In this document: positions 8,677 through 15,089 of the stretch, in pieces
Position numbering within the stretch: position 1 is the first letter of the stretch
Layout of the letters: every line of letters begins with the position of its first letter
Virus record (IMG/VR): IMGVR_UViG_3300046464_000277
Coordinates: 1-20,166 of that record
Reading direction: 5' to 3' (one strand)
DNA length: 20,166 bases
DNA from: a virus
Notes under the pieces: generated by a model
Databases searched by the model: none
What the model saw: only the letters and a program-made list of their open reading frames with translations
What the model was told of the DNA's origin: nothing
Position numbers and translations under genes: made by a program

Positions 8677-9549
8677 ATGGCACGTAGAGGTCAAAATTAT
8701 TTAAACAACAAAGATATGCTGAAAGAAATTCATATCTCTAAAGCCAACTTTAGTTGGTTTGAAAACAGAGATTTGCATCATCAACATGATATCATCTTAG
8801 ATGATGTAAGTGAAATTCATCAAGCAGAAGAACAAGCAAGAACCAATCGGGCAAACAGATTACAAAAGGCCGCTTGGGACTTAAATGAAGATAAAAAGAA
8901 AAGACAAGTAGACTTTGCAGTAGATCCAGCATCTTTCGAAAAAGAATCGTTGGTTTTCAGAGTTATGACTTTCGACCATATTCCAGATGAACCTGGCCGT
9001 AAAGCAAACCCAAAGACTATTGCAGACCATAAAGTGAAATTGCATTTCCCACCATTCAAGCATTATGTAATTGAAGGGAAAGGTGTAAGAGAAGTAGCAT
9101 ATTCACATCATAACAAAGACAAAGAGTTTGATTTACGTGGCGGTAAGATTACGGCAACGTTAGCCAACATGTATATCAAATTAGTCGAGCGTTATTCTCA
9201 AAGAAGTAACTGGAGAGGCTATACGTATATTGACGAAATGCGTGGACAGGCATTATTACAACTTGCACAGATTGGATTACAGTTCAATGAAGCAAAGAGT
9301 GATAACCCATTCGCATATTATACAGCGGCTGTAAACAATTCATTTACACGTGTTCTAAACACTGAAAAGAAAAATCAAGGCATTCGTGACGACCTATTAG
9401 AGAAATCAGGTCAGATGCCAAGTTGGACTAGACAATTAGAACATGAAATGAAGTCTCAGGAAAGATGGCAAAAAGTAATTAAAACAAGAATTACTGATGA
9501 ACAAATCCCAACAGAAACTATCAAAGAGATTTACGCTGACAATGACTAA
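8677..9549 (+). CDS. 55: gp55-like late-transcription sigma factor
   Basis: A 290-aa protein from ATG 8677, which has AGGAG 7 nt upstream. The longer open frame from 8623 overlaps the promoter and is rejected. Residues 7-14 (NYLNNKDM) match the NYVNNKEL start of T4 gp55. Residues about 158-235 (LANMYIKLVERYSQRSNWRG, YTYIDEMRGQALLQL, NPFAYYTAAVNNSF, RVLNTEKKNQ) match its sigma region 2-like core. T4 gp55 is 185 aa; the extra length is mostly an insert of about 100 residues between these blocks. The acidic, hydrophobic end (TIKEIYADND) could serve as the sliding-clamp contact, as in T4, but that is inference. It should direct RNA polymerase to the NATAAATA late promoters. Its end overlaps gp47 by 8 nt. 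Confidence 0.83.
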   Translation: MARRGQNYLNNKDMLKEIHISKANFSWFENRDLHHQHDIILDDVSEIHQAEEQARTNRANRLQKAAWDLNEDKKKRQVDFAVDPASFEKESLVFRVMTFDHIPDEPGRKANPKTIADHKVKLHFPPFKHYVIEGKGVREVAYSHHNKDKEFDLRGGKITATLANMYIKLVERYSQRSNWRGYTYIDEMRGQALLQLAQIGLQFNEAKSDNPFAYYTAAVNNSFTRVLNTEKKNQGIRDDLLEKSGQMPSWTRQLEHEMKSQERWQKVIKTRITDEQIPTETIKEIYADND

Positions 9550-10558
9550 TCTTTTCAACAAAGCCGCTTGGTTCACTGATATTCACTATGGCATGCGTAA
9601 CAATGCACGCCTACACAATCAAGATTGTGACGAATTCATTGATTGGGTCATAGGAGAAGCTAAATCAAAAGGGTGCGAAACCTGTATATTTGGCGGAGAT
9701 TGGCATCATAACAGAGCCAGTCTGAATATTTCAACTATGAAGTACAGTCTTGCAGGCTTAAGAAAACTCAACGATGCTTTTGAAAAAGTTTACTTTATCT
9801 TAGGCAACCATGATTTATTCTATCGTGAAACACGTGACGTTAACTCAGTTGAGTTTGCAAAAGAATTACCTAATATAGTACTAATCAATGAACAATTTGT
9901 ACAAGATGATGTAGCTATTGTTCCGTGGTTAGTTGGTGATGAATGGAAAAAAATTCCGAAAATTAAAACAAAGTATATGTTTGGTCACTTTGAACTACCT
10001 ACGTTTAAGTTAAACGCAATGGTAGAAATGCCAGACCATGGTGGTCTGAAAAGTGAAATGTTTGAACACCAAGACTTTGTTTTTAGTGGACATTTTCATC
10101 ATCGTCAAGTAAAAGGTAATGTGATATACACAGGTAATGCATTCCCACATAACTTCTCTGACGCAGGAGACGATGACCGTGGTTGGATGTTCTTAGAATG
10201 GGACAAAGAACCAGAATTCTTTGCATGGCCTGATGCTCCTAAATATAAAAACATCACATTATCTAACTTACTTGAAAATCCATCTGCGTACTTGTTACCT
10301 AAAACAAGTGCAAGAATTTCACTTGATATTGATATATCATACGAAGAAGCAACATTCATCAAAGATACATTCATTGAGGCATATGACTTACGAGACATAA
10401 CACTTCAACCTATGAAAAACACTGAACACGAAGATGACACTGGTGCTGAAATTCATTTTGAAACTATTGACGAAATTGTGATATCACAATTAAACTCAAT
10501 AGATGATAATGGTAGCTTTAATAAAAAAGTTCTCGTAGAACTATATCAAAATCTATAG
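9542..10558 (+). CDS. 47: gp47-like recombination endonuclease subunit (Mre11 family)
   Basis: A 338-aa protein. I choose ATG 9542, which overlaps the gp55 stop (ATGACTAA) and is immediately followed by the conserved FTDIHYG, over the upstream ATG at 9497. All Mre11-type metallophosphoesterase motifs are visible: D13 and H15 (TDIH), GGDWHHNR around D53, GNHD at 88-91, H149 (FGHF), and SGHFHHRQ with H184 and H186. It forms the nuclease subunit of the gp46/gp47 complex that resects DNA ends for recombination-dependent replication and host DNA degradation. Length matches T4 gp47 (339 aa). The partner gp46 lies one gene downstream. Confidence 0.95.
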   Translation: MTNLFNKAAWFTDIHYGMRNNARLHNQDCDEFIDWVIGEAKSKGCETCIFGGDWHHNRASLNISTMKYSLAGLRKLNDAFEKVYFILGNHDLFYRETRDVNSVEFAKELPNIVLINEQFVQDDVAIVPWLVGDEWKKIPKIKTKYMFGHFELPTFKLNAMVEMPDHGGLKSEMFEHQDFVFSGHFHHRQVKGNVIYTGNAFPHNFSDAGDDDRGWMFLEWDKEPEFFAWPDAPKYKNITLSNLLENPSAYLLPKTSARISLDIDISYEEATFIKDTFIEAYDLRDITLQPMKNTEHEDDTGAEIHFETIDEIVISQLNSIDDNGSFNKKVLVELYQNL

Positions 10559-10560
10559 AC

Positions 10561-11157
10561 ATGAAAAACGTTTTAATAACAGGAAACAGAGACTATGGGC
10601 TTTGCAAGAGTATTTGCAATCTGTTTGATACTGTGGATGATATTAACTATACTACTGTCAGTCGGAGCAATGGTTGGAATTTGGACGTAGGCCCAGAACA
10701 AAAACGACTAGCAGATTATTTTGTAGATAATAAATTTGATATCTTTATCAACAATTCCGCAATATGGAAGTTTCATCAAATTATGATTGCTGAACAAGTT
10801 TATGCAAAATGCGTTGAAGAAAAACATTCTGCATATTTGATACATATGGGTTCTACAGCCGATACAGGTGTAAAAGGAAGAACGTGGAGATACCCAACTG
10901 AAAAGAAAGCATTAAGAGATTACAATCGTGACCTAACATACATGACAATGGGTGGGTCTAATATAAAGACTACATGTTTGTCACCGGGCAGTTTGACTAC
11001 ACCAAGTGTGATGAAAAAACACCCTGATAGAAAGTTTTTAGATACAGAGTATGTAGCCGATTTAATTTTATGGTTGATTAATCAACCAGATTATGTTAAT
11101 ATTAACGAAATTTCTGTAGACCCAATACAAGCAGGAATATACGCAAGAGAGAGGTAA
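10561..11157 (+). CDS. Short-chain dehydrogenase/reductase (SDR) family protein
   Basis: A 198-aa protein. The N-terminal VLITGNRDYGLCKSICNLF is a Rossmann nucleotide-binding turn, with one extra residue relative to the usual TGxxxGxG. INNSA (63-67) corresponds to the SDR NNAG motif. S98 (HMGSTA) with Y111 and K115 (YPTEK) gives the catalytic Ser-Tyr-Lys set, and CLSPGSLTTP matches the PG motif after the active site. It is short for a classical SDR (about 250 aa). Substrate cannot be predicted. It lies 2 nt after gp47 and 4 nt before gp46, so it is co-expressed with the recombination nuclease, although nothing in its sequence suggests a DNA role. Confidence 0.78.
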   Translation: MKNVLITGNRDYGLCKSICNLFDTVDDINYTTVSRSNGWNLDVGPEQKRLADYFVDNKFDIFINNSAIWKFHQIMIAEQVYAKCVEEKHSAYLIHMGSTADTGVKGRTWRYPTEKKALRDYNRDLTYMTMGGSNIKTTCLSPGSLTTPSVMKKHPDRKFLDTEYVADLILWLINQPDYVNINEISVDPIQAGIYARER

Positions 11158-11161
11158 ACGT

Positions 11162-12970
11162 TTGCTAAAGATTAAGAATATAACAGTTAAAAACTTCATG
11201 AGTGTAGGTAACGTCACGCAGTCTGTAATACTGGACCGTGATGCATTAACACTCGTTTTAGGTAATAACTTAGACTTGGGAGGCGATGGTTCTCGTAACG
11301 GTACAGGAAAGACCACACTTATTAATGCACTTTCATATGGTATATATGGCAATGCACTTACTAATATTAGAAAAGACAATCTAATTAATAAGACAAATGG
11401 TAAGAACATGATTGTCACCATTGATTTTGAATTCAATGGAAGTCAGTACAGGATTGAACGTGGACGTAGACCTAATATATTCAGATTCATTAGAGACGGT
11501 ATAGATTTAAATTCAGCCGATGATGTAGCACAAGGCGAAATGAGACAAACACAAGTAGAAGTTGATTCTATTATTGGTATTTCTCATTCAATGTTTAAGC
11601 ACATTGTTGCACTCAATACCTATACTGAACCTTTCTTAAGTATGAGAGCAAACGACCAAAGAGAGTTGATTGAAGAACTTCTAGGTATTACAGAATTATC
11701 TCGTAAAGCTGATGCACTCAAGGAAGTAGTTAAAGAAACAAAAGACCAAATCAAAGATGAAGAATATAGTCTTAAGGCAAAAGAAGATGCAAATTCTCGT
11801 ATTCTAAAGAGTATTACAGACATAGAACGTAGGCAACGTATATGGAATGATAAACATGATACAGAATTAACTCAATTAGAATCTGCCCTAGACGCATTAT
11901 CTCATGTAGATATCAAACAAGAGATTGCTAATCATCAATTATTAAATGCATACAATGATAAGAAAACAAAGTTAGATGAAGCGAACCGTTGGGTTACAAG
12001 TATTACTGCCGACAATAAAAAGTTTTCTGATTTAGAAGTAAGAGTAGTCGGTGATATAGAATCTATCAAAGACCATAAATGCTTTGCATGTGGACAAGAA
12101 GTACACGATAGCAAACAAGAAGAAATTCTAAAAGATAAAGAAGAACTATTAGCAGATACACGCAGTCATTTATCAGAAAATAATGTAAAACTAGAGGAAC
12201 ACACTACCACAATAAATAACGTAGGTGAACTCGGTAGCAAGCCTTCGGTGTTTTATGAAGACTTAAATGATGCATACGAACATCAAAACTCAGTTAGTAT
12301 GCTGAAGGAACAAATTGAAAGTAAGAAAACACAAGAAGACCCGTACACTGAACAGATTAAAGAAATGCGTGAAAGTAGTTTAGAAGAATTAAACTATAAT
12401 ACAATGAACGCACTTATTTCTTATCGTGAACATCAGGACTTCTTAATGAAACTATTAACAAACAAAGATAGTTTTATTCGTAAAAAGATTATTGACCAAA
12501 ACTTATCATACTTAAATACACGGTTAGAAAAGTATCTTGATAAACTAGGTCTACCACATGAAGTCAAATTCTTAAGTGATTTGACAGTAGAAATTACAGA
12601 GTTAGGTCGTGAACTTGACTTTGACAACTTAAGCAGAGGTGAACGTAACAGACTTATTCTAGGACTATCATGGGCATTCCGTGATATCTATGAATCACTT
12701 TATAGTACTATCAATGTTCTATTTGTTGATGAACTTATTGATAGTGGTATGGATACTAATGGTGTTGAGTCGTCATTAGCAACACTTAAAAAGATGCAAC
12801 GTGATAGAAATCGTTCTATCTTTTTAGTGTCACACAGGGACGAGTTATACGGTCGTGTAACAAACGTGCTTAACGTAATTAAAGAAAACGGATTTACTAC
12901 ATTTTCTCACGATGATGCAGTAGAATTAACTGATACAAATAAACCAGTAGAAGGAGTACCTAATGTCTGA
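11162..12970 (+). CDS. 46: gp46-like recombination endonuclease ATPase subunit (Rad50/SbcC family)
   Basis: A 602-aa protein starting at TTG 11162, preceded by AGAGAGG at 7-8 nt; the next in-frame ATG would remove the first conserved strand. It begins KIKNITVKNFMSVG like T4 gp46. Walker A is at 43-51 (GSRNGTGKT), preceded by a glycine- and aspartate-rich loop. A long coiled coil spans about 170-470, broken by the zinc hook C307-F-A-C310. The ABC signature LSRGERNRL is at 490-498, Walker B FVDE near 521-524, and SHRDEL gives the H-loop. It powers gp47 in end resection. Length is close to T4 gp46 (560 aa). The stop overlaps the next gene by 8 nt. Confidence 0.95.
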   Translation: MLKIKNITVKNFMSVGNVTQSVILDRDALTLVLGNNLDLGGDGSRNGTGKTTLINALSYGIYGNALTNIRKDNLINKTNGKNMIVTIDFEFNGSQYRIERGRRPNIFRFIRDGIDLNSADDVAQGEMRQTQVEVDSIIGISHSMFKHIVALNTYTEPFLSMRANDQRELIEELLGITELSRKADALKEVVKETKDQIKDEEYSLKAKEDANSRILKSITDIERRQRIWNDKHDTELTQLESALDALSHVDIKQEIANHQLLNAYNDKKTKLDEANRWVTSITADNKKFSDLEVRVVGDIESIKDHKCFACGQEVHDSKQEEILKDKEELLADTRSHLSENNVKLEEHTTTINNVGELGSKPSVFYEDLNDAYEHQNSVSMLKEQIESKKTQEDPYTEQIKEMRESSLEELNYNTMNALISYREHQDFLMKLLTNKDSFIRKKIIDQNLSYLNTRLEKYLDKLGLPHEVKFLSDLTVEITELGRELDFDNLSRGERNRLILGLSWAFRDIYESLYSTINVLFVDELIDSGMDTNGVESSLATLKKMQRDRNRSIFLVSHRDELYGRVTNVLNVIKENGFTTFSHDDAVELTDTNKPVEGVPNV

Positions 12971-13223
12971 TTTTAAAATAGTTCATAAACCACATAAAAT
13001 GTTAGATTGGCTAGAAGGCGAAGTTACTGATTGGGCGCATAATATTATCAAAGAACATTTTAGTATAGAAGATACTGATGAACTTTCCAAAGAGCAAATA
13101 GAAGAAGTTATTGCTGAATGGGAAAAACTAACAGAAGCCGAAATGGGTTACGATTGGTTAGCAATCGGTTTCAGAAACATAATCGGTTCATGGGAAAATG
13201 AACATGATGATTATTTAATTTAA
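12963..13223 (+). CDS. Small acidic protein of unknown function
   Basis: An 86-aa, strongly acidic protein (many Glu/Asp, with ELSKEQIEEVIAEWEKLTEA in the middle) and several Trp residues; predicted mostly helical. It has a strong AAGGAG site at 12951-12956 that lies inside gp46, and its ATG overlaps the gp46 stop by 8 nt, so it is certainly part of the same operon. I do not recognise the family. Acidic small phage proteins next to recombination genes can be DNA mimics or inhibitors, but nothing here demonstrates that. Confidence 0.75.
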   Translation: MSDFKIVHKPHKMLDWLEGEVTDWAHNIIKEHFSIEDTDELSKEQIEEVIAEWEKLTEAEMGYDWLAIGFRNIIGSWENEHDDYLI

Positions 13224-13235
13224 AAGGAGTATACA

Positions 13236-13412
13236 ATGAATACACATGAAAAAATCGTAGAACAATATGAAAACTATTTAACTGAACATGCGGCATGGGA
13301 AGAAAAAGGTGTTAAAGCCGCGGCCGCAAGAGCAAGAAAGGCTCTTGGTGAAATTGGTAAAATGACCAAAGAACGCCGTAAAGAAATTCAGGAAAAAAAG
13401 AATAATATGTAA
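13236..13412 (+). CDS. Small basic helical (histone-H1-like) protein
   Basis: A 58-aa ORF. It has a strong AGGAG (13225-13229) 6 nt before ATG and lies 12 nt after the preceding stop, so it is likely real. The N-terminal half is neutral (VEQYENYLTEHAAWEEKG). The second half, KAAAARARKALGEIGKMTKE followed by RRKEIQEKKN, is a Lys/Arg/Ala-rich helix. It resembles short histone-like proteins I associate with marine T4-like phages, which suggests DNA or RNA binding. The Ala-Ala-Ala stretch is coded by an unusually GC-rich run containing GCGGCCGC, out of character with the AT-rich surroundings. Function is inferred from composition only. Confidence 0.7.
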   Translation: MNTHEKIVEQYENYLTEHAAWEEKGVKAAAARARKALGEIGKMTKERRKEIQEKKNNM

Positions 13413-13415
13413 AAA

Positions 13416-13432
13416 AAGTGTTGACAACACTT
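13416..13432. promoter_or_regulatory. 17-nt palindrome over a -35 box (operator or weak terminator)
   Basis: AAGTGTTGACAACACTT is a perfect odd-length palindrome centred on 13424 and contains the TTGACA of the next promoter. A regulator bound here would block that promoter. It is also followed by ACTTTTTTT, so it could act as a weak terminator of the upstream operon. The two readings are not exclusive. Confidence 0.5.
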
Positions 13433-13449
13433 ACTTTTTTTGCTATTAT
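13421..13449 (+). promoter_or_regulatory. Strong extended -10 sigma70-type promoter
   Basis: TTGACA at 13421-13426, 17-nt spacer, TATTAT at 13444-13449 preceded by TGC (extended -10). Transcription should start near 13456. No ORF of meaningful length follows before the terminator at 13540-13567, so the product appears to be a short RNA. Confidence 0.78.
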
Positions 13450-13455
13450 AGTAAG

Positions 13456-13567
13456 TATATTAAAGATGTGAAGTGTCTCCTCTCAACCTCTCTCATCTAA
13501 CTGAGCATCTTTATTATTCTCACACAGAGAGCAACATCAAGCCCGGCACAGTGTGTCGGGCTTTTTT
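13456..13567 (+). ncRNA. Candidate terminated small RNA (about 110 nt)
   Basis: The interval is bounded by a near-consensus promoter and a strong intrinsic terminator, with no credible ORF (the longest is a 10-codon GTG frame). TAAAGATG (13461-13468) pairs perfectly with CATCTTTA (13506-13513), displaying a CU-rich loop that includes TCTCCTCTCAACCTCTCTC. CTCCT in that loop is exactly complementary to the AGGAG ribosome sites used in this window. A small regulatory RNA acting on ribosome binding sites is the natural inference, but targets are not shown. It could instead be a leader that is sometimes read through into the small ORFs starting at 13584. Confidence 0.62.
13540..13567 (+). terminator. 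Intrinsic terminator
   Basis: AGCCCGGCAC pairs with GTGTGTCGGGCT across an AGT loop, a 10-bp GC-rich stem with one G-U pair, followed by six T. The best terminator in the window; it ends the small RNA. Confidence 0.9.
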
Positions 13568-13583
13568 ATAGAAAGATTATGTT

Positions 13584-13775
13584 ATGCAACAACCGATTGA
13601 TAGAAACAAAATTAAACAAATAGAAAAAGAAAAACTAGATAAGCAAGTTAAAAAATATTTGAAAAAAGGCGGAACTGTTTCAGTATACCCCGAAGGCGCA
13701 ATCACAGATGAAGGCCAAATGAATTATAAATTTAGACGTGGTATGAAGAAGAAAACTAATAATGAAAAGCCGTAA
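13584..13775 (+). CDS. Small basic hypothetical protein
   Basis: A 63-aa, Lys-rich protein: a charged helix (KIKQIEKEKLDKQVKKYLKK), then GGTVSVYPEGA and a basic tail ending FRRGMKKKTNNEKP. The Gly-Gly-x-Val-x-Val-Tyr-Pro segment looks like a short beta hairpin. It starts 17 nt after the terminator with only a weak GAAAG site, so its expression may depend on read-through. Its end overlaps the next ORF by 14 nt. The family is not recognised; overlap with a neighbour and a compact fold-like sequence argue that it is real. Confidence 0.6.
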   Translation: MQQPIDRNKIKQIEKEKLDKQVKKYLKKGGTVSVYPEGAITDEGQMNYKFRRGMKKKTNNEKP

Positions 13776-13950
13776 ACTATTAGATGGGAAAAAAGTTAAA
13801 GAATTAGAACGTGCAATAACTTTAAAAGTTTATACCAAGTGTCCAAATAAATATAAACTCATAGATATGGAAACAGGAGACATATACATAGGTATAGATA
13901 CTCCTAATTCCAATTGGCAGAAAGTATTAGACAATGAAACCAAAGATTAA
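13762..13950 (+). CDS. Small hypothetical protein with conserved-looking core
   Basis: A 62-aa protein. The core YTKCPNKYKLIDMETGDIYI followed by GIDTPNSNWQKV reads like a small beta-rich phage domain (KCPxKYxLIDxETGxxYxG) that recurs in phage genomes without known function. It overlaps its neighbours on both sides (14 and 17 nt), typical of a translationally coupled phage cluster. Confidence 0.62.
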   Translation: MKSRKLLDGKKVKELERAITLKVYTKCPNKYKLIDMETGDIYIGIDTPNSNWQKVLDNETKD

Positions 13951-14161
13951 AGGTTGGGAATTTGATGTAGACGATATACATTGGATTGAACATGCACTTG
14001 CATACAGATTGGGCAGACTTATAAAACGTCAAGGCATTGTAGAAAAAGATTCTAGCAAAGATGTTATAATAGCAGAGATTAAAGTCATAACCGCCCTTCA
14101 AGGCAAAATACACAATCAGAAAAATTGGTATCGTCCTAGGGGATTTGTACCAGGCGGTTAA
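13934..14161 (+). CDS. Small hypothetical protein
   Basis: A 75-aa protein: KGWEFDVDDIHWIEHALAYR, a basic helix, and a C-terminal NWYRPRGFVPGG. No family recognised. The ATG lies inside the previous gene (17-nt overlap), with an AGAAAG site upstream. It ends just before a 14-bp palindrome, probably the end of this small cluster. Confidence 0.6.
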   Translation: MKPKIKGWEFDVDDIHWIEHALAYRLGRLIKRQGIVEKDSSKDVIIAEIKVITALQGKIHNQKNWYRPRGFVPGG

Positions 14162-14164
14162 ACA

Positions 14165-14178
14165 TAACAACGTTGTTA
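14165..14178. promoter_or_regulatory. 14-bp palindrome between small genes
   Basis: TAACAACGTTGTTA is perfectly self-complementary. It starts 3 nt after the stop of the 75-aa gene and lies 17 nt before a late-type promoter. It may be an operator for that promoter; there is no T-run, so a terminator is unlikely. Confidence 0.4.
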
Positions 14179-14195
14179 AGTTGTACAGCTATTTC

Positions 14196-14203
14196 CATAA
14201 ATA
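14196..14203 (+). promoter_or_regulatory. Possible late promoter
   Basis: CATAAATA followed by CA, the same NATAAATACA form as the motifs at 8573-8580 and 16666-16673. It is in intergenic sequence and precedes an ATG at 14209 by 5 nt. If transcription starts the usual 5-7 nt downstream, the message would be leaderless or use a later start. Confidence 0.5.
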
Positions 14204-14208
14204 CATAT

Positions 14209-14436
14209 ATGAAAGTGTTTATGATTATCATCTTTATGGTATCCTCCGGAGAACAAATAGTTCCACCCGGAATGGAACCTAGAGAATTCAACACAATAGA
14301 AGAATGTGAATTGAAGCTAGCCGCCGCGGTAGAGTTTATCGAATACGGTATTAGAACCGAACAGTTGCCTAGATATTATATTGGGTATAAAGCGGAATGC
14401 GTTCAATCAGAAGACGTAGCGCCTTCGATGCAGTGA
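14209..14436 (+). CDS. Small probable exported protein with two cysteines
   Basis: A 75-aa protein from ATG 14209. The N-terminus MKVFMIIIFMVSSG is a short hydrophobic segment like an export signal. The mature part, REFNTIEECELKLAAAVEFI and later YKAECVQ, has two Cys that could form a disulfide. This Phe-xx-xx-Cys ... Cys layout is common in small phage periplasmic proteins of unknown function. No ribosome site precedes 14209. The in-frame TTG at 14173 is a poor start because a late-type promoter and palindrome lie between. ATG 14221 is an alternative. The 3' end overlaps the convergent nuclease gene by 34 nt. Confidence 0.55.
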   Translation: MKVFMIIIFMVSSGEQIVPPGMEPREFNTIEECELKLAAAVEFIEYGIRTEQLPRYYIGYKAECVQSEDVAPSMQ

Positions 14437-14942
14437 TTCTCAAATGCATTTGAATTATACTTCCAAAATTCTTCTGCACTTGTAATAATCCAACAACCAT
14501 TCTTCTCAGACTTGTAAGTTGTACTAATCGGTGAACGCCATCCGATTCCATTCATATGTTCTTGATATGCAACATAAGTTCCTATACGATTAAATTTCAT
14601 AAAGATAATGTTAACGTCACTATCTTCTGCAATCTCCATAGTTTGTACAATCCAGTCCTCTAAAAGAGGAATTTTTTTATCGTACAATAAATGGTGCCAA
14701 GGGAATTCTTTATAAAACTTACACTCACAGTTAAAGTACTTCCAGTTATCAGGAGGTATAATATCTCCTTTAAAACCTCGTACTTGTCCTTCGCTTAAGT
14801 TAGTTGCTCTATGGAAATTACTTCCACCTATAAATGCTCCAGAATTAGGGACACGTACAAAACTACCATTATATTTCTCACTTAGGAATTTTGCTTGTTC
14901 TCTTTCATATCCAGAACCTTTAGATTTGCTTTTACTTGGCAT
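14403..14942 (-). CDS. PD-(D/E)XK nuclease, Holliday-junction-resolvase-like
   Basis: A 179-aa protein. KGSGYEREQAKFL near the N-terminus, VRVPNSGAF (29-37), and GDIIPPDNWKYFNCECKFY give D60 ... E73-C-K75, the D-x(n)-E-x-K core of restriction-fold nucleases; E13 or E15 may be the extra N-terminal acid seen in Hjc-like resolvases. A role in resolving branched phage DNA or processing ends is inferred; a homing or restriction-type nuclease is the alternative. The start ATG is preceded by AAAGAGA and by a possible promoter with a palindrome in its spacer. It is transcribed opposite to the small-gene cluster. Confidence 0.75.
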   Translation of the reverse strand: MPSKSKSKGSGYEREQAKFLSEKYNGSFVRVPNSGAFIGGSNFHRATNLSEGQVRGFKGDIIPPDNWKYFNCECKFYKEFPWHHLLYDKKIPLLEDWIVQTMEIAEDSDVNIIFMKFNRIGTYVAYQEHMNGIGWRSPISTTYKSEKNGCWIITSAEEFWKYNSNAFENHCIEGATSSD

Positions 14943-14959
14943 ATGTTTAATCTCTTTTC

Positions 14960-14989
14960 ATTATAAAAGGTCTAAAGACCTAATCCCAA
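14960..14989 (-). promoter_or_regulatory. Possible promoter with operator-like palindrome in the spacer
   Basis: On the minus strand: TTGGGA, 18 nt, TATAAT (14960-14965), 17 nt before the nuclease ATG. The spacer contains AGGTCTAAAGACCT (14968-14981), a hairpin-capable inverted repeat. The -10 is perfect and the -35 weak. A palindrome inside the spacer is also found in the gp26 promoter. Confidence 0.5.
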
Positions 14990-15089
14990 TTAATATTCAT
15001 TCGTTAGCACTCATTCATATTAATCGGTATTTCTATTTCTTTATTATATAACATTAATTGGTATAAGTCAAATGATATTATATTATGAG

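Noticed and set aside
9497-9541. Upstream ATG for gp47
   Set aside because: It lies within gp55 coding sequence and adds 15 residues unlike the family; ATG 9542 starts right at the conserved motif and overlaps the gp55 stop.
14173-14208. TTG start for the small exported protein
   Set aside because: It overlaps the palindrome and would place the late-type promoter inside the gene; the hydrophobic signal-like segment starts at ATG 14209.
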